Assembly (NCBI GenBank): GCA_022376515.1
Contig: WTXI01000324.1
Coordinates: forward strand, 1 to 39,361
Origin: Lactifluus volemus
Lineage: Eukaryota > Basidiomycota > Agaricomycetes > Russulales > Russulaceae
DNA: 39,361 nt
Direction of reading: 5' to 3'
Shown here in pieces: positions 1 through 10,456 of the stretch. The notes under the pieces are model-generated. The model ran no database searches. It worked only from the letters and a program-made list of their open reading frames with translations, and was not told the origin of the DNA. Position numbers and translations under genes: made by a program. How positions within the stretch are numbered: the stretch's first letter is position 1; the number at the start of each line of letters is the position of its first letter.

Positions 1-157
1 TGGTTGGGCCGCTTTGTTGCAATCTCGTCAATGATTAGGGTCCTGGCGGTCGTCACGAAGAGGAGAATCGATGTGAATGTTAGCGCGACTAAGATATGGA
101 TAGTTGTGTCGAGACGTACTTCGATCCACCAATTAGCTCCATTCAAGTTATCCATGC

Positions 158-774
158 TCACACGTAATGAGCCTTAGGCTCATCGAACATTGAACGATCC
201 ACCAAGCACAGGCTGACGGGATGCTCTGCTGCTTGTCGTTCATCGAGGAATGCCGTAAATGCATCCCAAGTATCACTTCCCCCACAATATCCAACTTCTT
301 CAAGGTTTGGAAGAAGTTCCAATGGTGGCTCTCCACCATCAGATAGTAAGGAACGAAAGATTTTGCTGACGAGATCATCTTGTACACGAATGGTCTTCAC
401 ACTGGTGAACAGCCTAAGGAGTTCACGCCACTGTCCTCGGTCGATATTGTCGTACCATTCTGATGATTGTTTCTGCTCTTCGTAGCTGAATGTGACTTGC
501 TCGACAATAGAAAGTATGGGTGAAAGTGTATCAAAGAATTGCACTGCAGAGACAACCTGCCAGTCAAGATCTCCGCACCTGATCCACAACGTCAAGGGAG
601 CGTCACACCCCCGAGTGACCGCATGTAATGAAACCTCGAATGGATGGAAAGTTACATGGACAGCGGTAAATCTGAGGTTCTCGGATGTTTGTATGAACTG
701 CAAGAGGTGTGGAACAGTCAAGGGGGGCTGATTAAAAAGGCCGACATGAAAGGTGCTGAGGGAAGGGGCGCTGA
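158..774 (-). pseudogene. F-box-like/LRR-type gene, 3' half, severed by LINE-A
   Basis: This is the C-terminal half of a fungal F-box-like protein; the N-terminal half is at 8184-9151. It encodes the LRR-like strand-turn-helix part (motifs LLQFIQTSE, LSIVEQVTFSY, ELLPNLEEVGY) and ends FDEPKAHYV followed by TGA. The intact paralogue at 21,396-22,938 aligns along its full length and ends EPKGPYA, also at TGA. The frame runs without a stop from the target-site duplication (762-774) to 158. It has lost its promoter and F-box, so it is not expected to be expressed. Proteins of this type are usually predicted substrate adaptors of SCF ubiquitin ligases; that role is family knowledge and not shown here. 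Confidence 0.85.
762..774. repeat. Target-site duplication of LINE-A, left copy
   Basis: GAAGGGGCGCTGA occurs here and again at 8184-8196, directly after the LINE-A poly-A tail. In the paralogous F-box gene the equivalent sequence is present once. Confidence 0.95.
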
Positions 775-950
775 CATCCCTCCTTGACCTCCTACCACCA
801 CCATCTCTTCAGAACCCGCCTGGTATCCTCGCGACCTGAATAGCTGGTACGTCTTCCAGTCACTGTTTTCAATACTCACGGCTGTCTTCCCCCAATTCTA
901 CGTTGTCTCGCCCGCTCTCCCGCTTCCCTTCCTCCTCCCCTCCTCCCTCC
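775..950 (+). promoter_or_regulatory. LINE-A 5' UTR with block conserved in LINE-B
   Basis: About 176 bp precede the ORF1a ATG. Bases 811-838 (AGAACCCGCCTGGTATC then TCGCGACCTG) recur in LINE-B at 30,851-30,877 (reverse complement) with one base difference, while the surrounding sequence has diverged. Conservation of a non-coding block near the 5' end fits an internal promoter, as known for many LINEs. No transcription start can be read from sequence. Confidence 0.4.
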
Positions 951-2840
951 ATGGACCCCACCGTCCGCCCTGCCTCTCCCCTTCCCCCTTCTCCTCACTT
1001 CCCACCGCTCCCAGAGGAATACGTCCCCAACGTTCCCTCTGTCCCGGTCCCACCTCCCTTTGGCCTCCAACTCGTCCGCCTCATCACTGGAGACCTCGAC
1101 TTGACCCACACCACTGACACCCTTCCTATCCCCGATTTCTCCTTCTTCGACGAGATCCCCAATGGAGGGACCGCTCGGGACGCCCTCGTCCGCCTCTCCG
1201 AATTCTTCAGCCACGGCTTCGCCACTCCGGATAACCTTGGTGTCCCACACATCGTTTGGCTCCGAGTTGCGAACAACCTCCTCCTCCAGATACACGCGGG
1301 CTTTCGCCGGGTCTTGTCCCACGTCCATCCCGATCACCTCGCGGATACCTACCCCCTCCGTGCCATGGCGGACTCTGACGAGTCTCATTTCCGCCTTTTT
1401 GCCGAGACTCTTTCCACCCTTTCCTCTGTCCTTTCCTCGGTTAAGGAACACCCTGGATCCTGGTCCGTCTGCATGCGTTGCCTCGACGACTGCAATGCCA
1501 CCCTCCCTCCCGATTCCGATCTCCAAGCCACCCTCATGACTTGCGGAAATGACATCCGCGCGGCCCACACCACGATCTTTAACGCCGCCCATGCACGCCT
1601 CGTCCATGAGGCTGATGACTGGCAGGTGGACACACTCGCTGACATCGAATCTACTATGCTCGCACAGCTCCTCGACACCCCCGTTAACCCGGCCACTCCC
1701 GCCTTCAATGACTGGGTCCATCAGATCGCCATGCATGTTAAAGACGTACTCATTCCAGCCCTAGCCGAGCCGGAGCGCCGCAACACAATCGATCGGCTTA
1801 CCCGCGAGGCTTTTGCTGACCTCCAGCTTCAGGCCGCCGAGGCCCGCACCGCTGAATGGGAGCGCCTCAAGGCCATCGCCCACTCCGACCTCGAATCCGA
1901 ATATACCGCCTACAAGGAACAGCTCTGCTCCGATTTTGACGCCGATCTCCTGGCTTACAAGAACCAACTTAAGATTTCGAACCAAGAAGCCAAGGAGGAA
2001 GCGCGCCTGCAGGCGGCCCGGGCCCTGGCGCCCCCGCCTAAGTCCGCGGCCAAGGCAGCTCGCAAACTCCACCGCATCGACCCTCTCGCTCGCCCCGCTT
2101 CCCGGGCCGGATCCGATACCTCTCCGGACCGCACCCCTATGTCTACGCCAGCCATTACCACCCTTGATCCCCCTCCTCTCTCCTTGGACGAGTCCTCTCA
2201 GCAGTCACAACTCATCCCTGCTCCCCCTGGCCCCACCACTTCCACACCTGCCCTCCTCCCTCCCCCTCCCACCTCCGACTCCGCTACTGCCGATCCCCTC
2301 GTTGAAAAGGTTCGGCGTCTCGAGGACACCATCGCCTCTTTCACTTCCGCTCTGAAACAAGTCTCCGATCGCGTCGATTGCCTCGAGGTCGCCTCCCTTT
2401 GGGACTTCCCAGAGAATCCAACTGACGACATCCCGATGGCACCCCCTTCCCTCCCACCGGCACCCCCGGTCCCCACCCTCCCCTCTGCTCCTCCTCCAAT
2501 CACTCAAGCTGTCACCATTGCTCCCCTCCCACAACAGATGCGCCCAGCTTCCCGACCCCCGGTCCCCGCCCACCCGACTCCTACTGCACGCATCGACGAT
2601 GCCACTGCCGCCATGCAACTTGACTATCCGATCCCTGCCGACCCGGCTTCCACGGCGGGCTATGAGACTGCACCCCCCCCTCCCCTCCCACATGGACAAT
2701 GGTTCTCAATTCAAACGGCAAAGGCAAAGGTAGAGCTGGTCCCTCGTACGCCCAGGCCTCCCGACAACGCACTCGCGACACTTCCCCACCCGTCCCCTCC
2801 TCACAGTCCCCCCCCCGCCCTCGATTCTCACCAAAGCTGA
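951..2840 (+). CDS. LINE-A ORF1a: proline-rich, helical Gag-like protein (frame-broken near its C-terminus)
   Basis: The first in-frame ATG is at 951 (MDPTV), matching MDPVV in LINE-B. The frame is open further upstream only from a TTG. The product has a Pro/Ser-rich N-terminus, an alpha-helical middle (RCLDDCN, then a long charged helix around TAYKEQLCSDFDADLLAYKNQL and LQAARALAPPPKSAAK) and a second Pro-rich region with a short coiled-coil-like stretch (VEKVRRLEDTIASFTSALKQ). Compared with LINE-B, the true C-terminus lies in another frame from about 2708 on (KGKGRAG to PPVPSSQSPP), so a one-base loss is likely there. No enzyme motif is visible. As Gag-like it would bind element RNA together with ORF1b. 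Confidence 0.75.
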   Translation: MDPTVRPASPLPPSPHFPPLPEEYVPNVPSVPVPPPFGLQLVRLITGDLDLTHTTDTLPIPDFSFFDEIPNGGTARDALVRLSEFFSHGFATPDNLGVPHIVWLRVANNLLLQIHAGFRRVLSHVHPDHLADTYPLRAMADSDESHFRLFAETLSTLSSVLSSVKEHPGSWSVCMRCLDDCNATLPPDSDLQATLMTCGNDIRAAHTTIFNAAHARLVHEADDWQVDTLADIESTMLAQLLDTPVNPATPAFNDWVHQIAMHVKDVLIPALAEPERRNTIDRLTREAFADLQLQAAEARTAEWERLKAIAHSDLESEYTAYKEQLCSDFDADLLAYKNQLKISNQEAKEEARLQAARALAPPPKSAAKAARKLHRIDPLARPASRAGSDTSPDRTPMSTPAITTLDPPPLSLDESSQQSQLIPAPPGPTTSTPALLPPPPTSDSATADPLVEKVRRLEDTIASFTSALKQVSDRVDCLEVASLWDFPENPTDDIPMAPPSLPPAPPVPTLPSAPPPITQAVTIAPLPQQMRPASRPPVPAHPTPTARIDDATAAMQLDYPIPADPASTAGYETAPPPPLPHGQWFSIQTAKAKVELVPRTPRPPDNALATLPHPSPPHSPPPALDSHQS

Positions 2841-4136
2841 GCTTGCTAAGATGACACGCCCCCAACTCCTTGCCGCATACAAAGCGCGCACTGGCCGCCG
2901 TATCACAGACCCGAATCTCACCATTGCTGCCATCATCGACCTGTACCTTACCAAGCCTACTCCTCCCCTACCAAAGACACAGAAACCTCCCCCTCCAACC
3001 ACCTCTACGAACTTCGTGATTATCCGCACCACCCCAGTCCAACTTGGGGAGCCACCTCGGGGCGACGCCGGGGTCATCACCCGCGACCTCCAACTTCGTC
3101 TCCGCCAATGCGCCCCGCTGATCGAAACACCGTCACCCTTCTCGCTGGCAAATGGGCCGGCCCTAACTCTCACAATTTCGTTCTCACCTTCGCGGGGTCT
3201 CCCGCCCTCGACGCCGTACAACGGGTACGCAAGGTCCTTCTCGACCCTTTCCCAAACTGTCGTCTCGCCCCTCAGAAGGGCACTGCCAACATCCTTATCA
3301 ACGGAGTCCCAGTCATCCGCGACGAAAACTGTTCTCTCCCTTCCGAAGAGACCCTCCTCAACGAAATCACTATGAATCCGACCTTCGAAGGAGTCACCCT
3401 CCTCGCCCCCCCGCGCTGGCTGCGCCGCGACCACGAAATCGAACTCTTCGCTAGACATGCTTCCATCCTCCTCACTATCCTTGACCCTGATGGCTCCATC
3501 GTCCCTCGTCTGACCCGTTCCCCCCCTGCCTTCTTTGGGGAACATACTAAGGTAGCCCTCTTTAAATCTCGCCCGTTCCTCCGCCAGTGCGATCGCTGCT
3601 GGACCCTCAACCACTCCACTGACCGCTGCCCAGTCAAGTCTTCGACCCCTATCTGCCCCCTTTGCGGCGGCCCTCACACCCATGCCCAACATGCCCCCCT
3701 ATGCCCCACGCTCGACAAACATGCTACTATCGATGTATGCACATGCGAACCTACCTGTCTCAACTGCGCCTGTCTACACCGCAAGACCAAAAAAGGACCC
3801 GACGGGAAAGGACATTCCGTCCTCGACCCGTCTTGCCCCTTGCGTGCGGCCTATCGTCTTCCCCCGTCCGTAGACGACGATGTTCAGGCCCCCTCCTCCC
3901 CACATCTTGCCTCCATACACTCCGCCCCAGGCCCCACTGTCACCGCAATCTCCCGCCCGAAACCCCGAAAAATTGTCAACCGCCCTGTCAACCCGACGCC
4001 TATTGCCTTGGTCACCTCCCGCGCCCGCGAAATGGCCAGTCGGCCCGAACCCATCCCCTTGGAAGAACTGGAGTCCCTCGCCCCGGAGGACGCCGCGTTT
4101 GTCGCCTTCGAACGGTCGGTTGCCAAACTCCCATGA
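2816..4136 (+). pseudogene. LINE-A ORF1b: zinc-knuckle nucleic-acid-binding protein (one frameshift)
   Basis: The ATG at 2851 is preceded in frame by LTKAELAK, which is conserved as LTKDELLK in LINE-B. Coding therefore really begins just after the C8 run at 2808-2816, where ORF1a is thought to shift by -1. A SAP-like helical start (MTRPQLLAAYKARTG) is followed by an RNA-recognition-like region (NSHNFVLTFAGSP) and three cysteine clusters: CDRCWTLNHSTDRC (C-x2-C-x4-H-x4-C), CPLCGGPHTHAQH, and CTCEPTCLNC. The frame changes at about 3105 compared with the intact LINE-B protein (28,919-27,633). The stop TGA overlaps the ORF2 start as ATGA (4133-4136), a termination-reinitiation arrangement known from other LINEs. 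Confidence 0.8.
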
Positions 4137-7100
4137 ATTTAGAAGCCCTCAAGATTTTGTCGGTAAACATGCGACGCCGCAACGAAATGACGCATGTGCT
4201 CCTTCATGATTCCGATGCTCACATCATCGCCGTACAGGAACCCTGGTTTGGTCCTGTCTCCACCGCTCTTTCTGATTCTGACCCCTCGGGCTCCCCGGTC
4301 CTTGGGGAGCCCTCAACGATCTTTGGCTCTGTGTTCAACCCGTCCTCGGCCGCTCGGAAGTGGCCAAGGTTCTGGTGTACGTCCGTCACTCTCTGCTTTC
4401 CTTTTGCTCTCCTGTCCTTCAAGACCTCCCTCCCCTCTCTTCGGCTACACGTATGGCCGTTGACTTTGACTTTGGCCTGGGCCACCGTTTCCGTCTCATC
4501 AATGTCTACCACCAGGTCCCTGAAAAGGGACACTCTCTCCACGGCCTCTTTGACTCCTCTCTAGACTCTACTATCCCCACTCTGGTAGTCGGGGACTTCA
4601 ACACTCACAGCTCTCTCTGGTCTCCACCCCGTCTCACTCGATCTCCCTGGGCGGACGCCCTTGAGTCTTGGCTGCTCGATCAACACCTCTCTTGCCGCAA
4701 TCCAGCCGGTGTCGTCACGTGGAGAGGTCTCCCCGGCCAGACCCCCTCCACGCTCGACCTCCTTTTTCTCAACCCTCTCGCCCTCTCTAGCGATCGCTTC
4801 TCTGATCCGCTCGTTTCTTTCGACCTTTCGCTTGGCTCCGACCACGCCGCTCTCTTCACTACGTTCTCTTTCCCATCTCCTCTGGCTCCTTCTCCTCTAC
4901 CTTCGCTCCCGGGCTTTCGGATCGACGATGACTTCGAAGACCCCTGGAAGGCAGCCTTCGCCTGCCTCCCCTACCCCTCCACCCTCGCCACCCCCCTTTC
5001 TGTTTGCAACGAAGCAACGGCGCTTCTCCGAGACATCGACTCCACCTCCGACACCTTCTTCAAACCTCGTCGGCCCCCCGACCCCCGCAGGGCCCGTTGG
5101 TGGAATGATGACTGTTCAGGGGCCCTCGCCCTCTGGAAACAAGCCCCTGCCGACAGCCGTCCCCACCTCTATCAAGCACTCCGCCTCACCATCAGGGACG
5201 CGAAGCGCCAATTCGCCTCTGACTTCCTTGACCGTTGTGACTCGTCCGATCTTTGGCGGGCCGCCCGCTGGCGGAAAGGCCGCTCTGTCACCCGCATACC
5301 CGCTCTTTCTCACGAGGGTACCCTTACCCACCACCCGCCCACTATGGCTACGGCCCTTTCCACTCGTTTCTTTCCACCGAATCCTCCCCCTGTCCCCTCT
5401 TCCCATCCTTCTGACCCTGCGCCCTTGCCGGTTCGCTCCCATGGCCCGGTTACGGCTCTCGAAATCTCCGCCTGCCTCAACTCCACTTCCAACAGCTCAG
5501 CACCTGGACCCAGCGGCATTGGCTACAAATTATTGAAGTGGGCTTTCTCCTCCTCACCTTCCCGTTTCACCTCTCTCTTTTCCGCCTGTCTCTTGCTTGG
5601 TATACACCCTTGGACTGGTGCCCAGGTTGTCGTCATCCCTAAGCCCAATAAGCCGGACTACTCCGCCCCTAAAGCATACAGACCCATTAGCCTTCTGGAA
5701 TGTGTCGGCAAACTCCTCGAAAAGATTGTGGCCAAACACATCATGTCCGACCTCAACCGCTTCCATATCCTCCCCCCGCTCCAATTTGGCAGCCGGGACT
5801 TCAGCAGCGCCGTCGACGAAGCGGGACACCTGCACCACCTTGTCCACTCCTGCATTGCTTCGGACTGCGTAGCTGCTACAATATTCTTCGACATTCAAGG
5901 CTTCTTCGACAACCTTTGCCCCACCCGCCTCGTTCATCTCTTCCGCCTCTTTGGCTTTCCACCCGGCCTCGTCGACTGGGTCGCTTCCTTCCTCTCTTCT
6001 CGCTCTGCCTCTCTCTCTTTCAACAACTACACCCATGACCCTGCTGATCTCTCCTTTGGCACCCCGCAGGGATCCCCTCTTTCCCCCATCCTCTCCGCTC
6101 TTTACACTGCGCCCCTCCTTTCACTTCTAAACGACTCGGACCCCTCCCCCTTCACCTCCTTCCAGCTCTACGTCGACGACGGCTGCATCACCGCTAGCGG
6201 TGAAACGTACCACTCTGCAGCAGGAAAGGCTGCCGCGGCCTATGAACGTGCCGCCACGTGGCTCTTCGAGAACGGCCTCAAGCTTGATCGCGACAAGACC
6301 GACTTCATGTGCTTCCGTGGCCGACACTCCGAGGCCCGGTTTGGCCCAATACTCTCCCGTATCGCCCTCCGCAACCCCTTCAACGGTGAGTTCCCCGTCA
6401 CAGCCTCCCCTGTTGTCCGCTACCTAGGGGTCTTCTTCACACCGACACTTGACTGGCGCAAACATGTTACCATCATGGCCTCCAGAGCGCGATCTACCTT
6501 GGTCGCCTTGGGAGTCCTAGGTAACTCTGTTCGCGGCCTCGACTTTGCCAACTGGCGTAAGGTCTTCCACGCCATTGTTCTTCCTATTCTCACCTACGGT
6601 TCGCCCGTCTGGTTCACTGACATTAAACAGAAAGGCCTCGTCGGCATCCTTCAGGTTGCGCAGAACGAGGCCTGCCGCAAGATCAGCGGCTGTTTCCGTA
6701 CCACACCCACAGATCCCCTTCATCACTTGTTAGGCATTCCCCCTATACTTTACACTCTACGCAAATACCGGCTTCAGTACACTACTCGTCTTTCCGCCTT
6801 GCCGCCGTCATCTCCTTTACGTACCGTAGTCTCTGCCAACCCTCTAACGCGCTGGCACCACACTTTCTTCCCTCCCACTAATCTTACGCGTCTGGTCGAG
6901 TCTCTGAACCCCAGCGCACCCCCCTTTCTTTTTCCACTCCCTCTGCGCACGCCGCCGTGGTCCCACCCTCGTTACTTTAACCTGACCCTTGTCGCGGGCT
7001 CTTCTCGCTCCTCCCGTGCTCTCATCAGCTTGCCCCCTCCCTTCTCCCACTCCCTCTTTTTACATACCCTCCCCGTACCATCCCCGTCCTTTGCATCTGC

Positions 7101-7968
7101 TTTCTTACTATACAGTGGGGAGAGGTTGTTGGAGTCGTCGGTTGTTGTTGACACCGATCAGCGTTCGTCGCTGTTCGGCGCCCTCCTTGCGGGGCTAAAA
7201 ATTTTTTCCACCGACCCCTCGGGGTCTTCACTCCGTCTCTTTTTACCCAATAGGTCTCTGCTTCCCTCCTTGACTGATTTATGTATGAAATCTCGTCTCC
7301 TTCCCTTAGCTTTCTCTTTTACTTCTTTACTTGACTCTTTCCTTGACGCTGACTTCACTCGCCGCGCCGAACTTCGGCTCTTCAAGGTGTCTTGGTCTGT
7401 GGTCCCTGGCAGGGACACCCTCACTCTCCTCTTGGAAAACATCCAACCAGAGCTGGTCGTCGACCCCCCTATCCCTCGTAAACAACTTGCCTTCCACCTC
7501 TGGCACCAGGATATCCTCCTGGGACTTGCCGCCAGGAAACCCGGCCACCACGCTTGGGTCGCCTGTCCCCCCACCCCTTCCTCAGACCCGCCGCCTTTCG
7601 TCCAAGGCCTTTTGTCTCACAACAATCGCGCCCTCTTCTCTAATGGCCTCCAACTCCTCTCCCGCCACGGCTTCATCGCGGACTACAGTGACCGCTTCCG
7701 GCCCGATGCCAGGGACAACACTTGCTGCCCGTGCAACTACGTGGATCTCTCTTCACCACCCCCCAGCCCGGGGATTACCCGTCGCACCACCCTATCACAT
7801 ATACTCTTCGATTGCCCCCTTTACTCTGAACAGCGGTCGTCCACCATTTCTCACTACTCCTCCGCCTCTATCTTCTCCACTGAACTAGGCAGCCGTAACC
7901 TGGCCCAGTTCACCTTCCTCACACAAGCCACTCTCCGCCCCCTGCCTCCCAGACCAGACCCCCCTTGA
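4133..7968 (+). pseudogene. LINE-A ORF2: APE endonuclease-reverse transcriptase (one frameshift)
   Basis: It starts MNLEALKILSVNMRRRN, the first endonuclease strand, with QEPWFG (catalytic Glu) and VVGDFNTHS further on. A frame change near 4340, relative to the intact LINE-B ORF2, separates the first 70 residues from the rest. The reverse transcriptase follows: KAYRPISLLECVGKLLEKI, FFDIQGFFDN, GTPQGSPLSPILSALY and the catalytic YVDD at 6169-6180. Downstream, YSGERLLESSVVVDTD resembles a degenerate RNase H fold lacking its usual acidic set (a weak inference). The C-terminus has CCPC and HILFDCPL, a CCHC-type motif typical of LINE ORF2. The protein would nick target DNA and prime cDNA synthesis. 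Confidence 0.85.
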
Positions 7969-8183
7969 ATGACACCGTTGGACAGCGGCTGATGTAAGTC
8001 CTTCTTTATGTCTCCTCTGCCTCGTTCGCTTCCATATGTACTCCTTACCATATCACCTTCGTCGACGCCTCCCTTCTATTACGTCTCTTACAGTATCTTC
8101 CTCGTGTCGTTACTTGTCTTGTAGGCTATGTCTTGTTGCTTGTAGCAGGGACAATAAATTCCAATTCAAAAAAAAAAAAAAAA
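7969..8183 (+). terminator. LINE-A 3' UTR and poly-A tail
   Basis: About 200 bp of T/C-rich 3' UTR contain ACAATAAATTCC just before CAATTC and 16 A (8168-8183). The terminal CCAATTC-A(n) is shared with LINE-B and with the 87-bp fragment at 23,472-23,558, so the family 3' end is defined. Read antisense, the A tract adds a run of Phe to the broken F-box frame. Confidence 0.75.
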
Positions 8184-8196
8184 GAAGGGGCGCTGA
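8184..8196. repeat. Target-site duplication of LINE-A, right copy
   Basis: GAAGGGGCGCTGA follows the poly-A tail and is identical to 762-774. The bases on either side differ between the copies, so the duplication is 13 bp. Confidence 0.95.
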
Positions 8197-9151
8197 TCCG
8201 GGCAACAAGACCCTCCAAATATGCGGCTATACCTCTGAACAGAAACCGGCGTAGGTTAGGAAGTGTGACTGGAGCACTGCTCGGGGTCTGGTGCAACTGG
8301 CTTTCAAAATCACGGTTGGAAGGAGAGGATTTAAATCCAATGCTCATCCTCTCTAGCTGTGCCATAAGCGAAAGCCGTGTAAGTATATAGCTTGGAGGGA
8401 AACAGGCGGATGCTGGGATATCATTAAGCACGAGAGTGACGAGTCCCGCGGCACTAACTGTGAGTAAGGGTGACCCAATTGGAAGGGAAGCTGTCCATAG
8501 TCTGAGATGACGTAGATTTGGGGCTTGAAAAGTTACAGGAAGGACAACTTCGGTCGGAGAAACGATACATATGCGTTCCAGGATTGGGAATTGATCATCC
8601 ATAACCGTGACGAACTTGGCCATATTTGGTAGCGTCGAAAAGTAAATGCGATGCACGCGATCACGGTGCGAAAGTGCGAGCAATATACCCGATTCATCTT
8701 CGGCTGTCATCTCCCGATTCGTGTAATAACAGATGGTGAGCGGTAGAGGTGGTGAATGTGCGAGCATATCAGCTACAGGCACACCATTGGTGCAGAGGAG
8801 ATGAAGGTCGAGTCGGGATGGTGATTCAAAAATGATATTTCGCCACAGTCGACAAACATGTGCCAGGTCGTACCACCAACGTTGGTGGGACAAAATAGTG
8901 GCTATCCCAAATTCAGCATCATATTCGTCCGGTTCCACCAGCCGATAGAGGTGAAATATATGGAGAAGCACGTCGTCGTTGAGGACATTTATAGGTGAGT
9001 GTCGCCTAGTATTGCTGTTGAGCCCTATTGATTCGCAAGTTTGTGAACAGATCAGAGACGCAATGATCATGATTTGGAACTGCGTACCGTGACGTCTGCC
9101 GAGCCTTCTAATGAAGGGAGAATAGATTATTGTGGAGCAGCAACCAAGCAT
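8184..9151 (-). pseudogene. F-box-like/LRR-type gene, 5' half, severed by LINE-A
   Basis: N-terminal half of the gene whose 3' half is at 158-774. The F-box-like signature is clear: INVLNDDVLLHIFHLYRL, then a gap, then WWYDLAHVCRLWRNII, followed by LRR-like strands (PLPLTICYY, APNLRHLRLWTASLP). The frame runs to the TSD and then into the antisense LINE-A tail (a Phe run, then unrelated residues to a stop at 8126). With LINE-A and one TSD removed, ARISAPS continues in frame to LLQFIQTSE, as in the paralogue. The start at 9151 (MLGCC) matches the paralogue's MPGCC. In this copy the region equivalent to the paralogue's intron is open in frame and carries GTACGC instead of GTAAGC. Confidence 0.87.
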
Positions 9152-10456
9152 TTTTAGGGAAGTGAGTAATGACGTGGATGCGATTGAAGAGTGTACAGTA
9201 ATGTGTAGGCCTTTTAGACGACCGATGCGGCGGCCTCTGCCCCGTGGTGATGGTGGCGTCCTTGGGCGCTGACCTATCTCCAGAATTGGACGCTGGCGTC
9301 CACCTTCATCATCGTTGCCGTCGTCGCCTCATCATGAGCCACACCTCCTTTGCCACACTTTCATACACACCTACATTTATACAGTATGCGCTCAGACAGG
9401 TCAATACCTTACGACCTTCAAACACTTCAAGCGCTCTCCACCAACGCCACAAAGCGCCACGAATACTATGGACTTATGGCCTGCTAGATGGACGTTTTTT
9501 AGCGTGCGTTGTTTCTTCTCCCAATTATAACCAGAGAAACACATCGTTACGCATGTGGTGATGACTGACTGCCAGTCATTCTTAGAGGATCATCGACCGC
9601 GCAGGCAGACACCGTCAAAGTGCAACTTGCCAGGATTTGGCGCGCGACAAGGACAGTACGATCTTGTGTCATAACTAGCATGACGTCTTCGTACTGTCAT
9701 GGCGCCCCGTCCCGCCCGCACCCACGAACGCAAATGAAACAAAAACTATAGACAAATGAGCGCTTAATATGATATCGTATTCAATTCTCGATTCGCCTTT
9801 CCCTAGAGCGCGGAGTGGCGCAGATATCCGGTCCAGAGCCAAGACCAATTACAAAGGGCAGCTTGAGTCGCTCAGGCTGGCTAGCAGTGATCCCCGTACG
9901 TCCCACGATTCAAATTATAAGGTATTAGATCATGATATACCAGGGGTTCATCAACGTCCATCGTTCACAACTTCCCGGCCCCCTCCCCTTTTCTTATTCC
10001 CCGTGGTATTCGAGAGCAACCCGTACGAATCATGGTGCTGCCACCCACACGTATCCACAACCTCAACTTGGCACCCCAAGACAAGAGGCTACTTGACTCG
10101 GAGCCTGCCGATTGCGCGATATGGGTCATACCTGCGAATCGAGATGTCAAATCGCAGTGGCTGTGGTGGCTGCAGCGACTTTTTGGTCTGTCGGTATCTC
10201 CACTGTATTCTCTACTACATTAAAAGTAAGGCACGGTCCGACTACAGCATAGATGATAGTACAATTAACGAAAAAGGAGGGTCAAGTACATGCGATCGTA
10301 AAGGCGGAGCGATGAAAAGGTAACTCCCAAGCGTCTGCCAGTGACAAAATATAGGACTATCGTCACGAGCTAGTCGAATACCTTCGTTGATAGACTAAAC
10401 GTTGGCAAACGTCGTTAGTGGGTAAAGCGGAGGATGTGAACGAAACGAGACAAACC
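9152..10456. other. Gene-poor flank: upstream region of the broken F-box gene
   Basis: I can support no gene here. Bases 9152 to about 10,200 are the upstream part of duplication arm A and match about 20,405-21,395 in inverted orientation, including GGTCAATACCTT and CAATTAT blocks near 9400-9530. At about 10,098-10,170 the minus strand carries DPYR, IGRLRVK and a stop that match the C-terminus of a possible small protein in arm B (ending at 20,533), so a relic of that gene may lie here. From 10,200 to 10,456 I see nothing recognisable. Confidence 0.5.

Larger units (their letters stand above)
775..8183 (+). mobile_element. LINE-A: full-length non-LTR retrotransposon (three-ORF family, Tad1/jockey-like)
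   Basis: A 7.4-kb element bounded by a perfect 13-bp TSD and ending in A16. It has a short 5' UTR, ORF1a (951-2840), ORF1b (about 2816-4136), ORF2 (4133-7968) and a 3' UTR with AATAAA-like signals. The family is the same as LINE-B, but protein similarity is only moderate, so they are different subfamilies. The insertion is exact and its TSD has not mutated, suggesting a young insertion. Yet at least three single-base frame breaks (about 2708, 3105 and 4340) would stop this copy from making its full proteins, unless some are assembly errors. Placement in the Tad1/jockey group is inferred from endonuclease and RT motifs only. Confidence 0.93.
1..10200. repeat. Arm A of an inverted segmental duplication (interrupted by LINE-A)
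   Basis: Read on the minus strand, this arm matches 20,405-23,098 on the plus strand almost end to end: the F-box-like gene, its 5' and 3' flanks, and a promoter-side block of more than 1 kb. Examples are CCTTTCCCTAGAGCG at about 9799, shared with the reverse complement near 20,835-20,850, and the block around 10,025-10,180 shared with 20,455-20,610. Without LINE-A and one TSD copy, arm A is about 2.78 kb against about 2.69 kb for arm B. Base 1 corresponds to about 23,098, so the duplication may continue outside the window. I judge identity by eye at roughly 80%, so it is not recent. Confidence 0.85.

Noticed and set aside
876..3692. Long opposite-strand ORFs over LINE-A ORF1a and ORF1b (for example 876-1736 and 2706-3692, minus)
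   Set aside because: Shadows of GC-rich, proline-rich coding on the plus strand; low-complexity Gly/Arg/Glu content and no recognisable motif.
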